Part shown: positions 29,386 to 37,559 of the stretch, piece by piece
How the letters are laid out: every line of letters starts with the position of its first letter
Numbering within the stretch: position 1 is the first letter of the stretch
DNA from: Comamonas sp. BIGb0152
GTDB taxonomy: Bacteria > Pseudomonadota > Gammaproteobacteria > Burkholderiales > Burkholderiaceae_C
Length of the DNA: 64,000 nucleotides
Reading direction: 5' to 3'
NCBI RefSeq assembly: GCF_024809975.1
Contig: NZ_JANUDY010000014.1
Span: 1 to 64,000 of the forward strand
Position numbers and translations under genes: made by a program
Notes under the pieces: generated by a model
Database searches by the model: none
Told to the model about the DNA's origin: nothing
Seen by the model: the letters and a program-made list of their open reading frames with translations, nothing else

Positions 29386-29790
29386 ATGCAAGCACTGCAG
29401 TTTGGCTACACCATCGTCTATGTGCCCGATGTCGCGGCATCGCTGGCTTTTTTCTCGCAGGCCTTTGGCATCGCCACCCGTTTTCTGCACCCCTCGGGCA
29501 GCTACGGTGAGCTGGACACCGGCGCCACCACCCTGGCCTTTGCCGACCATGCGCTGGGCCATGCCAACTTCAGCGGCGGCCATGTGGCCGCGTCCGAATC
29601 GGCCCAGCCGCTGGGGGTAGAGATTGCGCTGGTCAGCAGCGATGTGGCCCTGGCCTATGCCAGCGCGTTGGCGGCCGGCGCTACGGCGCTCGCCGCACCC
29701 ACCACCAAGCCCTGGGGCCAGGTGGTGGCCTATGTGCGCTGCCCGGATGGCACGCTGGTGGAACTCTGCTCACCAGTGGCCGGCGCCTAG
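29386..29790 (+). CDS. VOC family (glyoxalase-like) protein
   Basis: A 134-residue vicinal-oxygen-chelate fold protein of the glyoxalase/bleomycin-resistance/dioxygenase superfamily; substrate unknown. Two beta-alpha-beta-beta-beta units are apparent: the first begins FGYTIVYVPDVAASLAFFSQ (residues 6-25), and the second ends with VAYVRCPDGTLVELCSP, whose terminal Glu is the usual metal ligand. Start at the ATG at 29386; the longer open frame reaches into holA and is not plausible. Converges on the minus-strand operon, with the two stops overlapping in CTAG. Confidence 0.85.
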   Translation: MQALQFGYTIVYVPDVAASLAFFSQAFGIATRFLHPSGSYGELDTGATTLAFADHALGHANFSGGHVAASESAQPLGVEIALVSSDVALAYASALAAGATALAAPTTKPWGQVVAYVRCPDGTLVELCSPVAGA

Positions 29791-30428
29791 CTTATCGCCT
29801 TCACCAGCGGCTGCGCATCAAACATCGTGCGCCGCGTGTTGGTGAAATGGGGCCGCACGCGCGCGCTCCAGTCTGTACCCCGCACCGCCAACCAGGCCGG
29901 GCAGCCCATTACCTCGGCATTCACCAGGTCATAGCAGGCCAAGGACAGCGGGCCGTGGTCCAGGTTCAGGTAGCGAAAGGCCTGGGCGGTGCCAGCCACG
30001 GCGGCCAGGCCGGGCAGATGCTCCTGGTCATACCAGGCAAACAGGTCGTCCTGCCAACCCGCTTCGGGGTCCATCTCCACAGCGTAGTGCACGGGCGTGG
30101 CCTCGCCGTTGGACGGACCGATACAGTGCATCACCAGCTGCAGGCGTGATAGTTCGCAAGCCGCCAGGCCGGCCATGCCCGCGCCCTGCAAACGGCGCTC
30201 GGCCTGCGCCGTTTGCTCGGCGCTCAACGGCTGCGGGCTGCCGAGCTGGAAGTACAGATAAGCCACGCCCTGCGGCTGCTGGGCGACTCGCACCAGGCGC
30301 AGGTCAAGGTGCAAGACAGCAAAGTCCTGGCGCAGCAGCGCCAACGCGGCCTGCGCCAGCGCAGTGCCGGTTTCATGCGCCGCTGGCGTGCAGCGCAGCA
30401 GCAGGCTGTCGATAAGCAGTGTCGGCAT
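29787..30428 (-). CDS. Conserved hypothetical protein, DUF4286-like
   Basis: A 213-residue soluble protein of unknown role. The second half has DDLFAWYDQEHLPGLAAVAG (about residues 128-147) and TDWSARVRPHFTNTRR near 186-201, which recalls DUF4286-type small-molecule-pathway proteins; the N-terminal half is not recognised. Its ATG shares one base with the preceding stop (TGATG), so translation is coupled to the carboxymuconolactone-decarboxylase-like gene. It is the last gene of the five-gene minus-strand operon 29787-33716, probably a catabolic accessory protein. Confidence 0.65.
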   Translation of the reverse strand: MPTLLIDSLLLRCTPAAHETGTALAQAALALLRQDFAVLHLDLRLVRVAQQPQGVAYLYFQLGSPQPLSAEQTAQAERRLQGAGMAGLAACELSRLQLVMHCIGPSNGEATPVHYAVEMDPEAGWQDDLFAWYDQEHLPGLAAVAGTAQAFRYLNLDHGPLSLACYDLVNAEVMGCPAWLAVRGTDWSARVRPHFTNTRRTMFDAQPLVKAIS

Positions 30429-30946
30429 CAGTGGCCAATCTCAAAAGCGTTCAAGAAGCGCGACACCATGTTGTAGGCGCCAATGGTGGCAAACAGCTCC
30501 ACCTGTTCTTGCGCATTGAAGCGGGCGGCCACCTGTGCAAACAGCGGCTCGGGCACCTGCAGATCGCGGGTGAGCGCATCGGTGACCGCAATGGCCAGCT
30601 GCTGCAGCGCATCCCATGCCGGGCTGGCAGTGCTGCGGGTATCGCGCGTCGCATCAATCGCGGCCTGCGACACACCGGCTTTGAGCGCATGGGGCACATG
30701 GGCATCGAACTCATACGCAGCCTGGTTGAGCATGGCCACCCGCAAGATGACCAGCTCGCGCAGCCCCGCATCGATGCTGCTGTAGTTGCGCACGGCGGAC
30801 AGCATCTGCTCCCAGCCTTTGGCAATGGCGGGGCTGTGCAGCAACACCTGGTAGAGCGGCGAGATGCGGCCGCGCTCGGCGCGTATCTGTTGCTCCAACT
30901 CCGCCAGCGCACTGCGGGTGCCTGGCTCAATCGCTTCAATGCGCAT
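30428..30946 (-). CDS. Carboxymuconolactone decarboxylase family protein
   Basis: A 172-residue, all-helical protein of the CMD/AhpD family. The core SIDAGLRELVILRVAMLNQA (about residues 57-76) and DAHVPHALKAGVSQAAIDA (81-99) fit the family. The CxxC pair of AhpD-type peroxidases is absent, so it more likely acts as a decarboxylase- or lactone-handling-type member than in redox defence. It sits 15 bases behind the Bug binding protein gene and overlaps the next gene by one base. Confidence 0.82.
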   Translation of the reverse strand: MRIEAIEPGTRSALAELEQQIRAERGRISPLYQVLLHSPAIAKGWEQMLSAVRNYSSIDAGLRELVILRVAMLNQAAYEFDAHVPHALKAGVSQAAIDATRDTRSTASPAWDALQQLAIAVTDALTRDLQVPEPLFAQVAARFNAQEQVELFATIGAYNMVSRFLNAFEIGH

Positions 30947-30961
30947 GGCAGTCTTTCAATC

Positions 30962-31948
30962 TCAATCGGGGGTGATGCGGTTGCGGCGGATGATGGCGGT
31001 CCACTTGTCGGTATCGGCCGCCAGCTGCTGGGCCAGGGCCTCAGGGCTGGATCCCACCACCTCGGCACCCGAGGCCTCGATCTTGCGCTGCACATCGGGC
31101 GCATGCAAGGCCGCATGGATGGCGCGGCTCAAAGCGGCGGCCACCGGGGCGCTGGTGCCCTTGGGCGCAAACACGGCGTACCAGTTGTTCGAGTCCACAC
31201 CTTTGTAGCCCAGCTCGTCAAAGGTCGGCACGTTCGGGTAGCGGGCGCTGCGCTTGGCAGCGGCAATGCCCACGGGCCGGAACTTGCCACTGTCGATGGC
31301 GCCCACCAGGCCGGGAATATCACCAAAGAAGCCATCGACATGGCCGGCCATCAGGTCGGTAATGGCGGGGGCCGCGCCCTTGTAGGGCACATGCATCAAA
31401 TTGAGGCCAGCCGATTCATTGAGCTGGATGGCTGCCAGGTGCGGCACGCTGCCGGTGCCCGACGAGGCCATGGTCATCGGCTTGTCCTTGCGCTGGCTGG
31501 CGGCCTGCACAAAGTCTTTGGCGTCCTTGAAGCTGGTCTGCGCGTTGACCACCATGATCTCCACGTTGTTGACCACCAGCGACACGGGCACCAGGTCGCT
31601 GGTGGGCTTGTAGTTCAGCTTGGGGTAGAGGGCGGGGTTGATGGCCACCGCGCCCACGCTGGTGAGCCACAGGGTCTTGCCATCGGGTGCGGAGCGGATC
31701 ACGCTGTCAGCGGCAATCGCGCCATTGGCTCCCGGCTTGTTTTCCACAATCACCGGGTGGCCCAATTCCTTGGCCAGCTGCTGCGACATGCTGCGCGCAA
31801 TAAAGTCCACCGGCCCCCCGGGCGGAAAAGCCACCAGCAGGCGCGTCATCTCGCTTTGCGCCATGGCGCTGCTGGCGCAACCCAGCGCGGTGCCCAGCAC
31901 GGCAGCGTGCAGCCACTGGCGGGCTGCGGGAAAGGCTTGGAATCTCAT
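30962..31948 (-). CDS. Bug/TctC-family periplasmic binding protein
   Basis: Periplasmic solute-binding protein of the tripartite tricarboxylate transporter (Bug) family, 328 residues. A signal peptide ends near SSAMAQ (residue 30), followed by the family motifs LLVAFPPGGPVDFIARS (36-52) and VIVENKPGANGAIAADSV (68-85), then TSVGAVAINPAL. AAGGAG just upstream fixes the start at MRFQAF. No TctA/TctB membrane genes are near, as is usual for Bug proteins in this family of bacteria. By context it may bind the acid or lactone that the operon degrades. Confidence 0.9.
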   Translation of the reverse strand: MRFQAFPAARQWLHAAVLGTALGCASSAMAQSEMTRLLVAFPPGGPVDFIARSMSQQLAKELGHPVIVENKPGANGAIAADSVIRSAPDGKTLWLTSVGAVAINPALYPKLNYKPTSDLVPVSLVVNNVEIMVVNAQTSFKDAKDFVQAASQRKDKPMTMASSGTGSVPHLAAIQLNESAGLNLMHVPYKGAAPAITDLMAGHVDGFFGDIPGLVGAIDSGKFRPVGIAAAKRSARYPNVPTFDELGYKGVDSNNWYAVFAPKGTSAPVAAALSRAIHAALHAPDVQRKIEASGAEVVGSSPEALAQQLAADTDKWTAIIRRNRITPD

Positions 31949-31973
31949 CGTTGTCTCCTTCAATAATCTTGCT

Positions 31974-32807
31974 TTATCCGCAGCGCACGGTCATACCGCC
32001 GTCCACCACAATCTCGGTGCCCGTCACAAAGCGTGATTCATCACAGGCCAAAAACAGCGCCGCGTTGGCGGTGTCGCGCCCATCGCCCATAAAGGGCAGC
32101 GGAATACGCGCCTGGCGCTGGGCCAGCAGGGCCTCGACATCGCCACCGGCGCGCTGGCCGGCCAGACGGGTCTCCACCATGGGCGTGTGCAACTGGCCGG
32201 GCACGACGGTGTTCACGCGGATGCTGTGCGGCGCATACTGCACGGCCAGCACCTTGGAGAACTGGATCACCGCGGCCTTGCTCGATGCATAAGCAATCTG
32301 CGCCGCACCGGTCCAGCGCATGCCCGAGGTCGATGAGATATTCACGATGCTGCCGGCTCCCTGCGCCTGCATCAGCGGCAGCACCGCCTTGCAGCACAGA
32401 AACACGCTTTTGAGGTTGTAGTCCAGCTGGGCATCCCAGACCGCTTCGTCCATCTCGACCGGCCCGCCTTTGGCCGAGCCGCCCACGTTGTTGACCAGCA
32501 CATCGATGCGTCCGAGCGCCGTCTGGCAGGCCTGCACCGATGCCGCGATCGAGGCCGCATCCATCACATCGCAATGGCCCGCCACAAACTGGCCGCCCGC
32601 GCTGCGGATACTGGCTTCGGTCTCGCGCAGTGCGTCGGCATTGCGGTCCACGCCAAACACCAGCGCGCCTTCCTGCGCAAAGCGGATCGCCGTCGCGCGG
32701 CCATTGCCCCAGCCCGCGCCAGCCGCCCCGGCACCGGTGATATAGACCACCTTGCCGGCCAGCCGGCCATGCGGGTTGACGGGGGTGTTGGCATCAAAAA
32801 TCGCCAT
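31974..32807 (-). CDS. Short-chain dehydrogenase/reductase
   Basis: Classical SDR of 277 residues, probably NAD-dependent. The cofactor loop is TGAGAAGAGWGNGRA near residues 24-38, NVGG follows near residue 106, and the catalytic Ser/Tyr/Lys lie in NISSTSG and YASSKAA (near residues 155 and 174-180). The glycine loop is longer than the usual TGxxxGxG. AAGGA precedes the ATG. Second gene of the minus-strand operon behind the amidohydrolase; likely oxidises or reduces a ring or side-chain hydroxyl of its substrate. Confidence 0.9.
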   Translation of the reverse strand: MAIFDANTPVNPHGRLAGKVVYITGAGAAGAGWGNGRATAIRFAQEGALVFGVDRNADALRETEASIRSAGGQFVAGHCDVMDAASIAASVQACQTALGRIDVLVNNVGGSAKGGPVEMDEAVWDAQLDYNLKSVFLCCKAVLPLMQAQGAGSIVNISSTSGMRWTGAAQIAYASSKAAVIQFSKVLAVQYAPHSIRVNTVVPGQLHTPMVETRLAGQRAGGDVEALLAQRQARIPLPFMGDGRDTANAALFLACDESRFVTGTEIVVDGGMTVRCG

Positions 32808-32828
32808 GCTTTTTTCCTTGCGAATGTC

Positions 32829-33716
32829 TCAGGCTGGGAAGCGGTACAGGCGCTGGGGGTTGTCCACCAGCAGGGCCTGCAGATGCGCCGGGTTGGGGCT
32901 GAACTGCGCCAGCGCATCGACCAGCACACCGTCGTCAGGGATGTGCGTGTGGTTGGGGTGCGGCCAGTCGCTGCCCCAGAGCACCCGGTCCGGCACATGG
33001 GCCACCAGCTCCTGCGCACGCGCGATGCCGTGCAGGTAAGGCGGGGTCGCATCGATGCGGTCGATACCGCTGACCTTGACGTAGAACAGCGGCTGCTCCA
33101 GAAGCCGCAACAGCGCCTGAAAATCTGCGCCTTCGCTGCCCAGCGTGGCATCGACACGGCCCATATGGTCGATCACCACCGGGCAGGCCGATTGCGGCAG
33201 CACAGGGCCCAGGCTGTGGATCAGCGCGCTTTCAAAATGGATCTGCAGGTGCATGCCCAGGTCGGCCAGCATCGGGGTCAGGACCACCACGTCTTCGACC
33301 GAGGCGCCGGTGTTCAGGTGCTTCATAAAGTTAAAGCGGATCGCCCGAAAGCCCGCTGCCGCCAGGCGCTGCAGCTCGGCACGCGTTACCGACAGCGGCA
33401 CCAGGGCCACGCCCAGGTAGTGGCCGCCGCCGTGCGCAATCGCATCCTCGACCACGCGGTTGTCATAGCCATGGCAGGCCGATTGCACGATCACGCAGCG
33501 GCTGATGCCCAAGTGGCGGTGCAGCGCAAACAAGGTCTCCTTGCCGGCATCGGCGGGGGTGAAGCTGCGCGGCTCCGCATAGGGGAAGGCATTCACCGGG
33601 CCAAACACATGCACATGGCTATCGCAGCTGCCAGCGGGCAGCACCAGGCTGGGCTTGGAGGGCGCCCGCATATAGGTCTGTACGGGTTGCTGGAGGTGGG
33701 GGGTCGGGGCGTTCAT
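32829..33716 (-). CDS. Amidohydrolase, 2-pyrone-4,6-dicarboxylate hydrolase-like
   Basis: A 295-residue TIM-barrel hydrolase of the amidohydrolase-2 family. Motifs CDSHVHVFGP (residues 30-39), GFRAIRFNFMKHL near 121-133, VVIDHMGR near 178-185 and LWGSDWPHPN near 247-256 match, as I remember it, the PDC hydrolase LigI, which opens the pyrone ring in protocatechuate 4,5-cleavage. Length also agrees. LigI-like proteins acting on other lactones exist, and no lig/pmd dioxygenase genes are near, so the substrate is open. First gene of the operon, divergent from a LysR gene. Confidence 0.8.
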   Translation of the reverse strand: MNAPTPHLQQPVQTYMRAPSKPSLVLPAGSCDSHVHVFGPVNAFPYAEPRSFTPADAGKETLFALHRHLGISRCVIVQSACHGYDNRVVEDAIAHGGGHYLGVALVPLSVTRAELQRLAAAGFRAIRFNFMKHLNTGASVEDVVVLTPMLADLGMHLQIHFESALIHSLGPVLPQSACPVVIDHMGRVDATLGSEGADFQALLRLLEQPLFYVKVSGIDRIDATPPYLHGIARAQELVAHVPDRVLWGSDWPHPNHTHIPDDGVLVDALAQFSPNPAHLQALLVDNPQRLYRFPA

Positions 33717-33769
33717 GCAAGGCCATCAAAGAGTCGTCTTGAGCGCATTGTGAAACTGCCAGTTTTTTA

Positions 33770-33807
33770 ATCACCTATAAAATCCCAATATCAGATATAG
33801 AGGTGAT
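33770..33807. promoter_or_regulatory. Dyad in the divergent amidohydrolase/LysR promoter region
   Basis: ATCACCT (33770-33776) and AGGTGAT (33801-33807) form an inverted repeat; the inner bases extend it imperfectly (ATA and TAT). It ends 3 bases before the LysR ATG and spans an AT-rich core, fitting a LysR autoregulatory and activation site. Confidence 0.55.
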
Positions 33808-33809
33808 GC

Positions 33810-34697
33810 ATGGATTTTGTGCGTTTGCAGTACTTCATGGCCGTGGCCCAGGCCCAGAGCTACAGCAAGGCCGCCGCCGCCCTCAGCCTGACCCAGCCCA
33901 CCTTGAGCCGCCAGGTGCAACTGCTGGAGGCCGAGCTGGGCCAGCCGCTGCTGGAGCGCCATGGCCGGGGCGTGCGCTTAACCGAATCGGGCAAGGCCAT
34001 GCTGGCCCATGGGCGCAGCATCAGCGCGGCCGTCGATGCCGCCAAGGCTGACATGGCCGAGCGCCTGCAAAGCCCGCGCGGCAAGGTGCGCCTGGGTTTG
34101 CCGCCTTTGGTGGCCAGCCTGGTCACGCCTGATGTGGTGCAGCAGTTTTTGCAGGCCTGCCCGGATGCCTCGATCATTGTCGAAGAGAGCCTGAGCATTC
34201 GGTTGCGCGAATGGCTGCTGGCCGACCGGCTCGATGTGGCCGTGCTGTTTGACCCCAGCCACACCGCCCAGCTGTTGACCGAGCCACTGGCACGCGAGCC
34301 CCTGGTGCTGATCAGCACCCGCCCCTTGCCCGAGCGGGTGAAGGTCGCCCAGCTGGTGGACTACCCGCTGGTGCTGCCCAGCCGCCCCCAGGCGCTGCGC
34401 ATGATTTTTGACGACGCGGTGGAGGACCAGCAGCTGCCGCTGCGCATCGTCGCCGAGGTCGATTCGATCAAGATGGTGCTGTCCTTGGTGGCCCGTAATG
34501 TGGGCTGCTCGGTCGTGCCCGCCAGCGCCGTCAAAACCTGGCCGGGCAGCGCGCCGGTATACACCGCCCAGGTCAGCCACCCGGTGATCCGCAACCGCAT
34601 CGTGCTGGCCACACCGGCAGCGCGGCCGCACAACCGCCTGGTCAAGGCCGTGCACGGCATTCTGAAGCCGCTGATGAAGCAGCATTTCAGCGCTTAA
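33810..34697 (+). CDS. LysR-family transcriptional regulator
   Basis: LysR-type regulator of 295 residues with an N-terminal winged helix (MDFVRLQYFMAVAQAQSYSK; LTQPTLSRQVQLLEAELG near residues 29-46) and a C-terminal effector domain. Divergent from the five-gene operon at 29787-33716 with only 93 bases between, so it very likely controls that operon. The effector is unknown. Confidence 0.92.
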   Translation: MDFVRLQYFMAVAQAQSYSKAAAALSLTQPTLSRQVQLLEAELGQPLLERHGRGVRLTESGKAMLAHGRSISAAVDAAKADMAERLQSPRGKVRLGLPPLVASLVTPDVVQQFLQACPDASIIVEESLSIRLREWLLADRLDVAVLFDPSHTAQLLTEPLAREPLVLISTRPLPERVKVAQLVDYPLVLPSRPQALRMIFDDAVEDQQLPLRIVAEVDSIKMVLSLVARNVGCSVVPASAVKTWPGSAPVYTAQVSHPVIRNRIVLATPAARPHNRLVKAVHGILKPLMKQHFSA

Positions 34698-34764
34698 ATC
34701 TTCGCCGTTTCCGCGCCCTTCACACCTGCATTTGCGCCCGCAAGAGGCGACTCAGCGGCTATTT

Positions 34765-34784
34765 ATTTCAGAAATTATTGAAAT
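34765..34784. repeat. Short dyad upstream of the PQQ dehydrogenase
   Basis: ATTTCA and TGAAAT around an 8-base AT-rich centre (34765-34770, 34779-34784). May be part of the promoter region of the PQQ dehydrogenase. Confidence 0.35.
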
Positions 34785-34806
34785 GTCCGGTACACATCAG
34801 GCAGCG

Positions 34807-34850
34807 ATGGACTTTATTTCTCACCACAATGGACATTTTTTCTCACACAA
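34807..34850 (+). repeat. Tandem 22-bp direct repeat in the dehydrogenase leader
   Basis: Two adjoining units of about 22 bases, each beginning ATGGAC and containing TTTCTCAC then ACAA (34807-34829, 34829-34850). The units differ at only a few positions. About two helical turns apart, they could be paired operator sites. Confidence 0.6.
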
Positions 34851-34879
34851 GACAAGGTCTGTAGCAGTGACTGCTTCGG

Positions 34880-34921
34880 GCCCTCTGCACAACGCCCCAT
34901 CCTGGGCCTTGTGCAGAGGGC
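34880..34921 (+). repeat. Large hairpin before the PQQ dehydrogenase
   Basis: Perfect 13-bp arms GCCCTCTGCACAA (34880-34892) and TTGTGCAGAGGGC (34909-34921) with a 16-base loop, about 40 bases before the ATG. No T-run follows, so it would lie in the mRNA leader rather than end transcription. Confidence 0.6.
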
Positions 34922-34961
34922 TCCTGCGCCTGCCAGGCCCAAGACAGATTCGAGGATCGAT

Positions 34962-37400
34962 ATGACACAACAAGCGCGTGCACCGTCACTGGCCGTGCGA
35001 CTGCTGCTCGGGGTACTGGGGGCAGTGCTGGCCATCGCCGGCCTGGCCTTCTTGCTTGGCGGCGGCAAGCTCATCAGCCTGGGCGGCAGCTGGTACTTTT
35101 TGCTGGCAGGCCTGGGCCTGCTGCTGTCGGGCGTGCAGGTGCTGCGCGGCCGCCGCTCTGGCGCCTGGCTGTACCTGGCTACGTTTGCGGCCACGGTGCT
35201 GTGGGCCTTGGCGGAAGTGGGGCTGGACTACTGGAGCCTGGTCTCGCGCCTGCTGGCGATGACCTTTGGCGCCGCCGTGGTCAGCGCCTGCCTGCCGCTG
35301 CTGCAAGCTGGCAGCCCCCGCGCGCGCAATAGCAAAGGCCCGCTGGCTTTGGCAGGGGCGCTGCTGCTCGTGGGTCTGGTGAGCTTTGCCTCCATGTTCC
35401 AGATCCACCCCGAGGTGCAGAACCAGGCCGCCATCAGCCGCAAGCCGGTAGATGCCGCCAGCGTGCAAAAGGACTGGAGCCACTACGGCAACGGCAGCAA
35501 CAACGACCGCTTTGCGGCGCTGGACCAGATCAATGTGGACAACGTCAACCAGCTGCAAGTGGCCTGGACCTTCCGCACCGGCGATGTCCCCAAATCCACC
35601 GGCGCCGGTGCCGAGGACCAGACAACCCCCTTGCAAGTGGGTGACAAGGTCTTTGTCTGCACGCCCAGCAACAACGTGATTGCGCTGGATGCCGATACCG
35701 GCAAGCAGCTGTGGCGCCACGACACCAACTCGCATGTGGGTGGTGTCTGGGAACGCTGCCGGGGCCTGGCCTACTTTGACGCCAATGCGCCGCTGCCGGT
35801 GCCGCAGGTGGCGGGCTCGTCACCCGTGCAGCCCGTGGCTTTGCCCGCTGGCGACCAGTGCCAGCGCCGCATTGTGATGAACACCATCGACGCGCGCCTG
35901 TTTGCGATCAATGCCGACAACGGCGAGCTCTGCGCCGGCTTTGGCAACCAGGGCATTGTGGATCTGAAGCAAGGCCTGGGCGCCATCGCCAACCCGGCCT
36001 ACTACACCCTGACATCGGCCCCCACCGTGGCCGGCACCACCATCGTGGTGGGTGGCCGTGTGGCCGACAACGTCCAGGTCGACATGCCGGGCGGCGTGAT
36101 CCGCGGCTTTGATGTGGTGACCGGCGCACAGCGCTGGGCCTTCGATGCGGGCTCCAACACGCCCAACGAGGTGCTGGCCCCCGGCGCCACCTACACCCGC
36201 TCGTCCGCCAATGTATGGGCCGGCACCACCTACGACCCCAGCTCCAACACCGTCTACCTGCCCATGGGCTCGCCCTCGGTCGATCTGTATGGCGTGCCCC
36301 GCTCCGCAGCCGATCTGAAGTACGGCGCCTCGGTCCTGGCGCTCGACGCCTCCAGCGGCCAGGAGAAATGGGTCTACCAAACCGTGCACAACGACCTCTG
36401 GGATTTTGATATTCCGATGGCCCCCACCTTGATCGACTTTCCGAAGAAAGATGGCAGCAGCACGCCCGCACTGGTGGTGGGCACCAAGGCTGGCCAGATC
36501 TTTGTGCTGGACCGCCAAAGTGGCCAGCCGCTGACCCAGGTGGACGACGTGCCGGTCAAGCCCGCAGGCATTCCTGGCGAGAAATATGCCGCGACCCAGC
36601 GCGTGTCCGTCGGCATGCCGCAGATGGGCACCCAAACCCTGACCGAAGCGGACATGTGGGGCGCCACGCCGCTGGACCAGCTGATCTGCCGCATCAAGTT
36701 CAAATCGATGCGCTATGAAGGCCTGTTCACCGCACCGTCTACCGATGTGTCGCTGAGCTTCCCCGGCTCGCTGGGCGGCATGAACTGGGGCGGTATCTCG
36801 GCCGACCCGAACAACCACCTGATCTTTGTCAACGACATGCGCCTGGGCCTGTGGGTGCAGATGATGCCGCAAAAGCCCAAGGCCGCGCTGTCCGATGGTG
36901 GCGAGCAGCCCAACACCGGCATGGGCCAGGTACCGCTGGGCGGCACGCCTTATGCCGTCATCAAGGACCGCTTTATGTCGCCGCTGGGCATCCCTTGCCA
37001 AAAGCCCCCTTTTGGCACGCTCTCGGCCATCGACATGAAGACCCAGCAAGTGGTTTGGCAAGTGCCCGTGGGCACCGTGCAGGACACCGGCCCCATGGGC
37101 ATCAAGATGCGCATGCCCCTGCCCGTGGGCCTGCCCACCTTGGGCGGCAGCCTGGCCACCCAGGGCGGTCTGGTGTTCTTTGCCGGCACGCAGGATTACT
37201 ACCTGCGCGCCTGGAACACAGCCAATGGCCAGGAGATCTGGAAAAGCCGCCTGCCCGTAGGCAGCCAGGGCGGCCCGATGACCTACCAATCGCCCAAGAC
37301 CGGCAAGCAGTATGTGCTGATCTCGGCCGGCGGCGCGCGCCAGTCGCCCGACCGTGGTGACTATGTGATTGCCTACGCCTTGCCCGGCAAGAGCCAGTAA
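34962..37400 (+). CDS. Membrane-bound PQQ-dependent dehydrogenase, glucose/quinate/shikimate family
   Basis: Inner-membrane quinoprotein dehydrogenase that oxidises a sugar or cyclic polyol on the periplasmic side and passes electrons to ubiquinone. The 812 residues comprise five N-terminal membrane helices (about residues 10-135) and a periplasmic eight-bladed propeller. Propeller-type repeats include DKVFVCTPSNNVIALDAD near residue 228 and GSLATQGGLVFFAGTQD near 728. GAGGA precedes the ATG. Whether the substrate is glucose or quinate/shikimate cannot be decided; the neighbouring aromatic-type catabolism would favour quinate. PQQ synthesis genes are not in the window. Confidence 0.88.
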   Translation: MTQQARAPSLAVRLLLGVLGAVLAIAGLAFLLGGGKLISLGGSWYFLLAGLGLLLSGVQVLRGRRSGAWLYLATFAATVLWALAEVGLDYWSLVSRLLAMTFGAAVVSACLPLLQAGSPRARNSKGPLALAGALLLVGLVSFASMFQIHPEVQNQAAISRKPVDAASVQKDWSHYGNGSNNDRFAALDQINVDNVNQLQVAWTFRTGDVPKSTGAGAEDQTTPLQVGDKVFVCTPSNNVIALDADTGKQLWRHDTNSHVGGVWERCRGLAYFDANAPLPVPQVAGSSPVQPVALPAGDQCQRRIVMNTIDARLFAINADNGELCAGFGNQGIVDLKQGLGAIANPAYYTLTSAPTVAGTTIVVGGRVADNVQVDMPGGVIRGFDVVTGAQRWAFDAGSNTPNEVLAPGATYTRSSANVWAGTTYDPSSNTVYLPMGSPSVDLYGVPRSAADLKYGASVLALDASSGQEKWVYQTVHNDLWDFDIPMAPTLIDFPKKDGSSTPALVVGTKAGQIFVLDRQSGQPLTQVDDVPVKPAGIPGEKYAATQRVSVGMPQMGTQTLTEADMWGATPLDQLICRIKFKSMRYEGLFTAPSTDVSLSFPGSLGGMNWGGISADPNNHLIFVNDMRLGLWVQMMPQKPKAALSDGGEQPNTGMGQVPLGGTPYAVIKDRFMSPLGIPCQKPPFGTLSAIDMKTQQVVWQVPVGTVQDTGPMGIKMRMPLPVGLPTLGGSLATQGGLVFFAGTQDYYLRAWNTANGQEIWKSRLPVGSQGGPMTYQSPKTGKQYVLISAGGARQSPDRGDYVIAYALPGKSQ

Positions 37401-37437
37401 GCCCGAACGGGTCGCAATGCCCGTTGACCCGCTCCGC

Positions 37438-37471
37438 GCCATGGCCCGCCTTTGCAGGCCATGGCTTTTTT
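37438..37471 (+). terminator. Intrinsic terminator after the PQQ dehydrogenase
   Basis: Arms GCCATGGCC and GGCCATGGC (37438-37446, 37457-37465) with a 10-base loop, followed by TTTTTT. It separates the dehydrogenase from the TetR gene. Confidence 0.88.
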
Positions 37472-37559
37472 GTGCCCGGCCCTTGGCGAGTTCCGCCAGG
37501 CCTGCAGCGCTGCGGCGCACATGGTACGCTTGCCCGCTTGTGTCCACGGAGATCCTGCA

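Noticed and set aside
34732..34965. A 77-codon plus-strand open frame before the PQQ dehydrogenase
   Set aside because: It runs through the tandem repeat and the large hairpin; the repeat explains its odd composition, and there is no ribosome-binding site.
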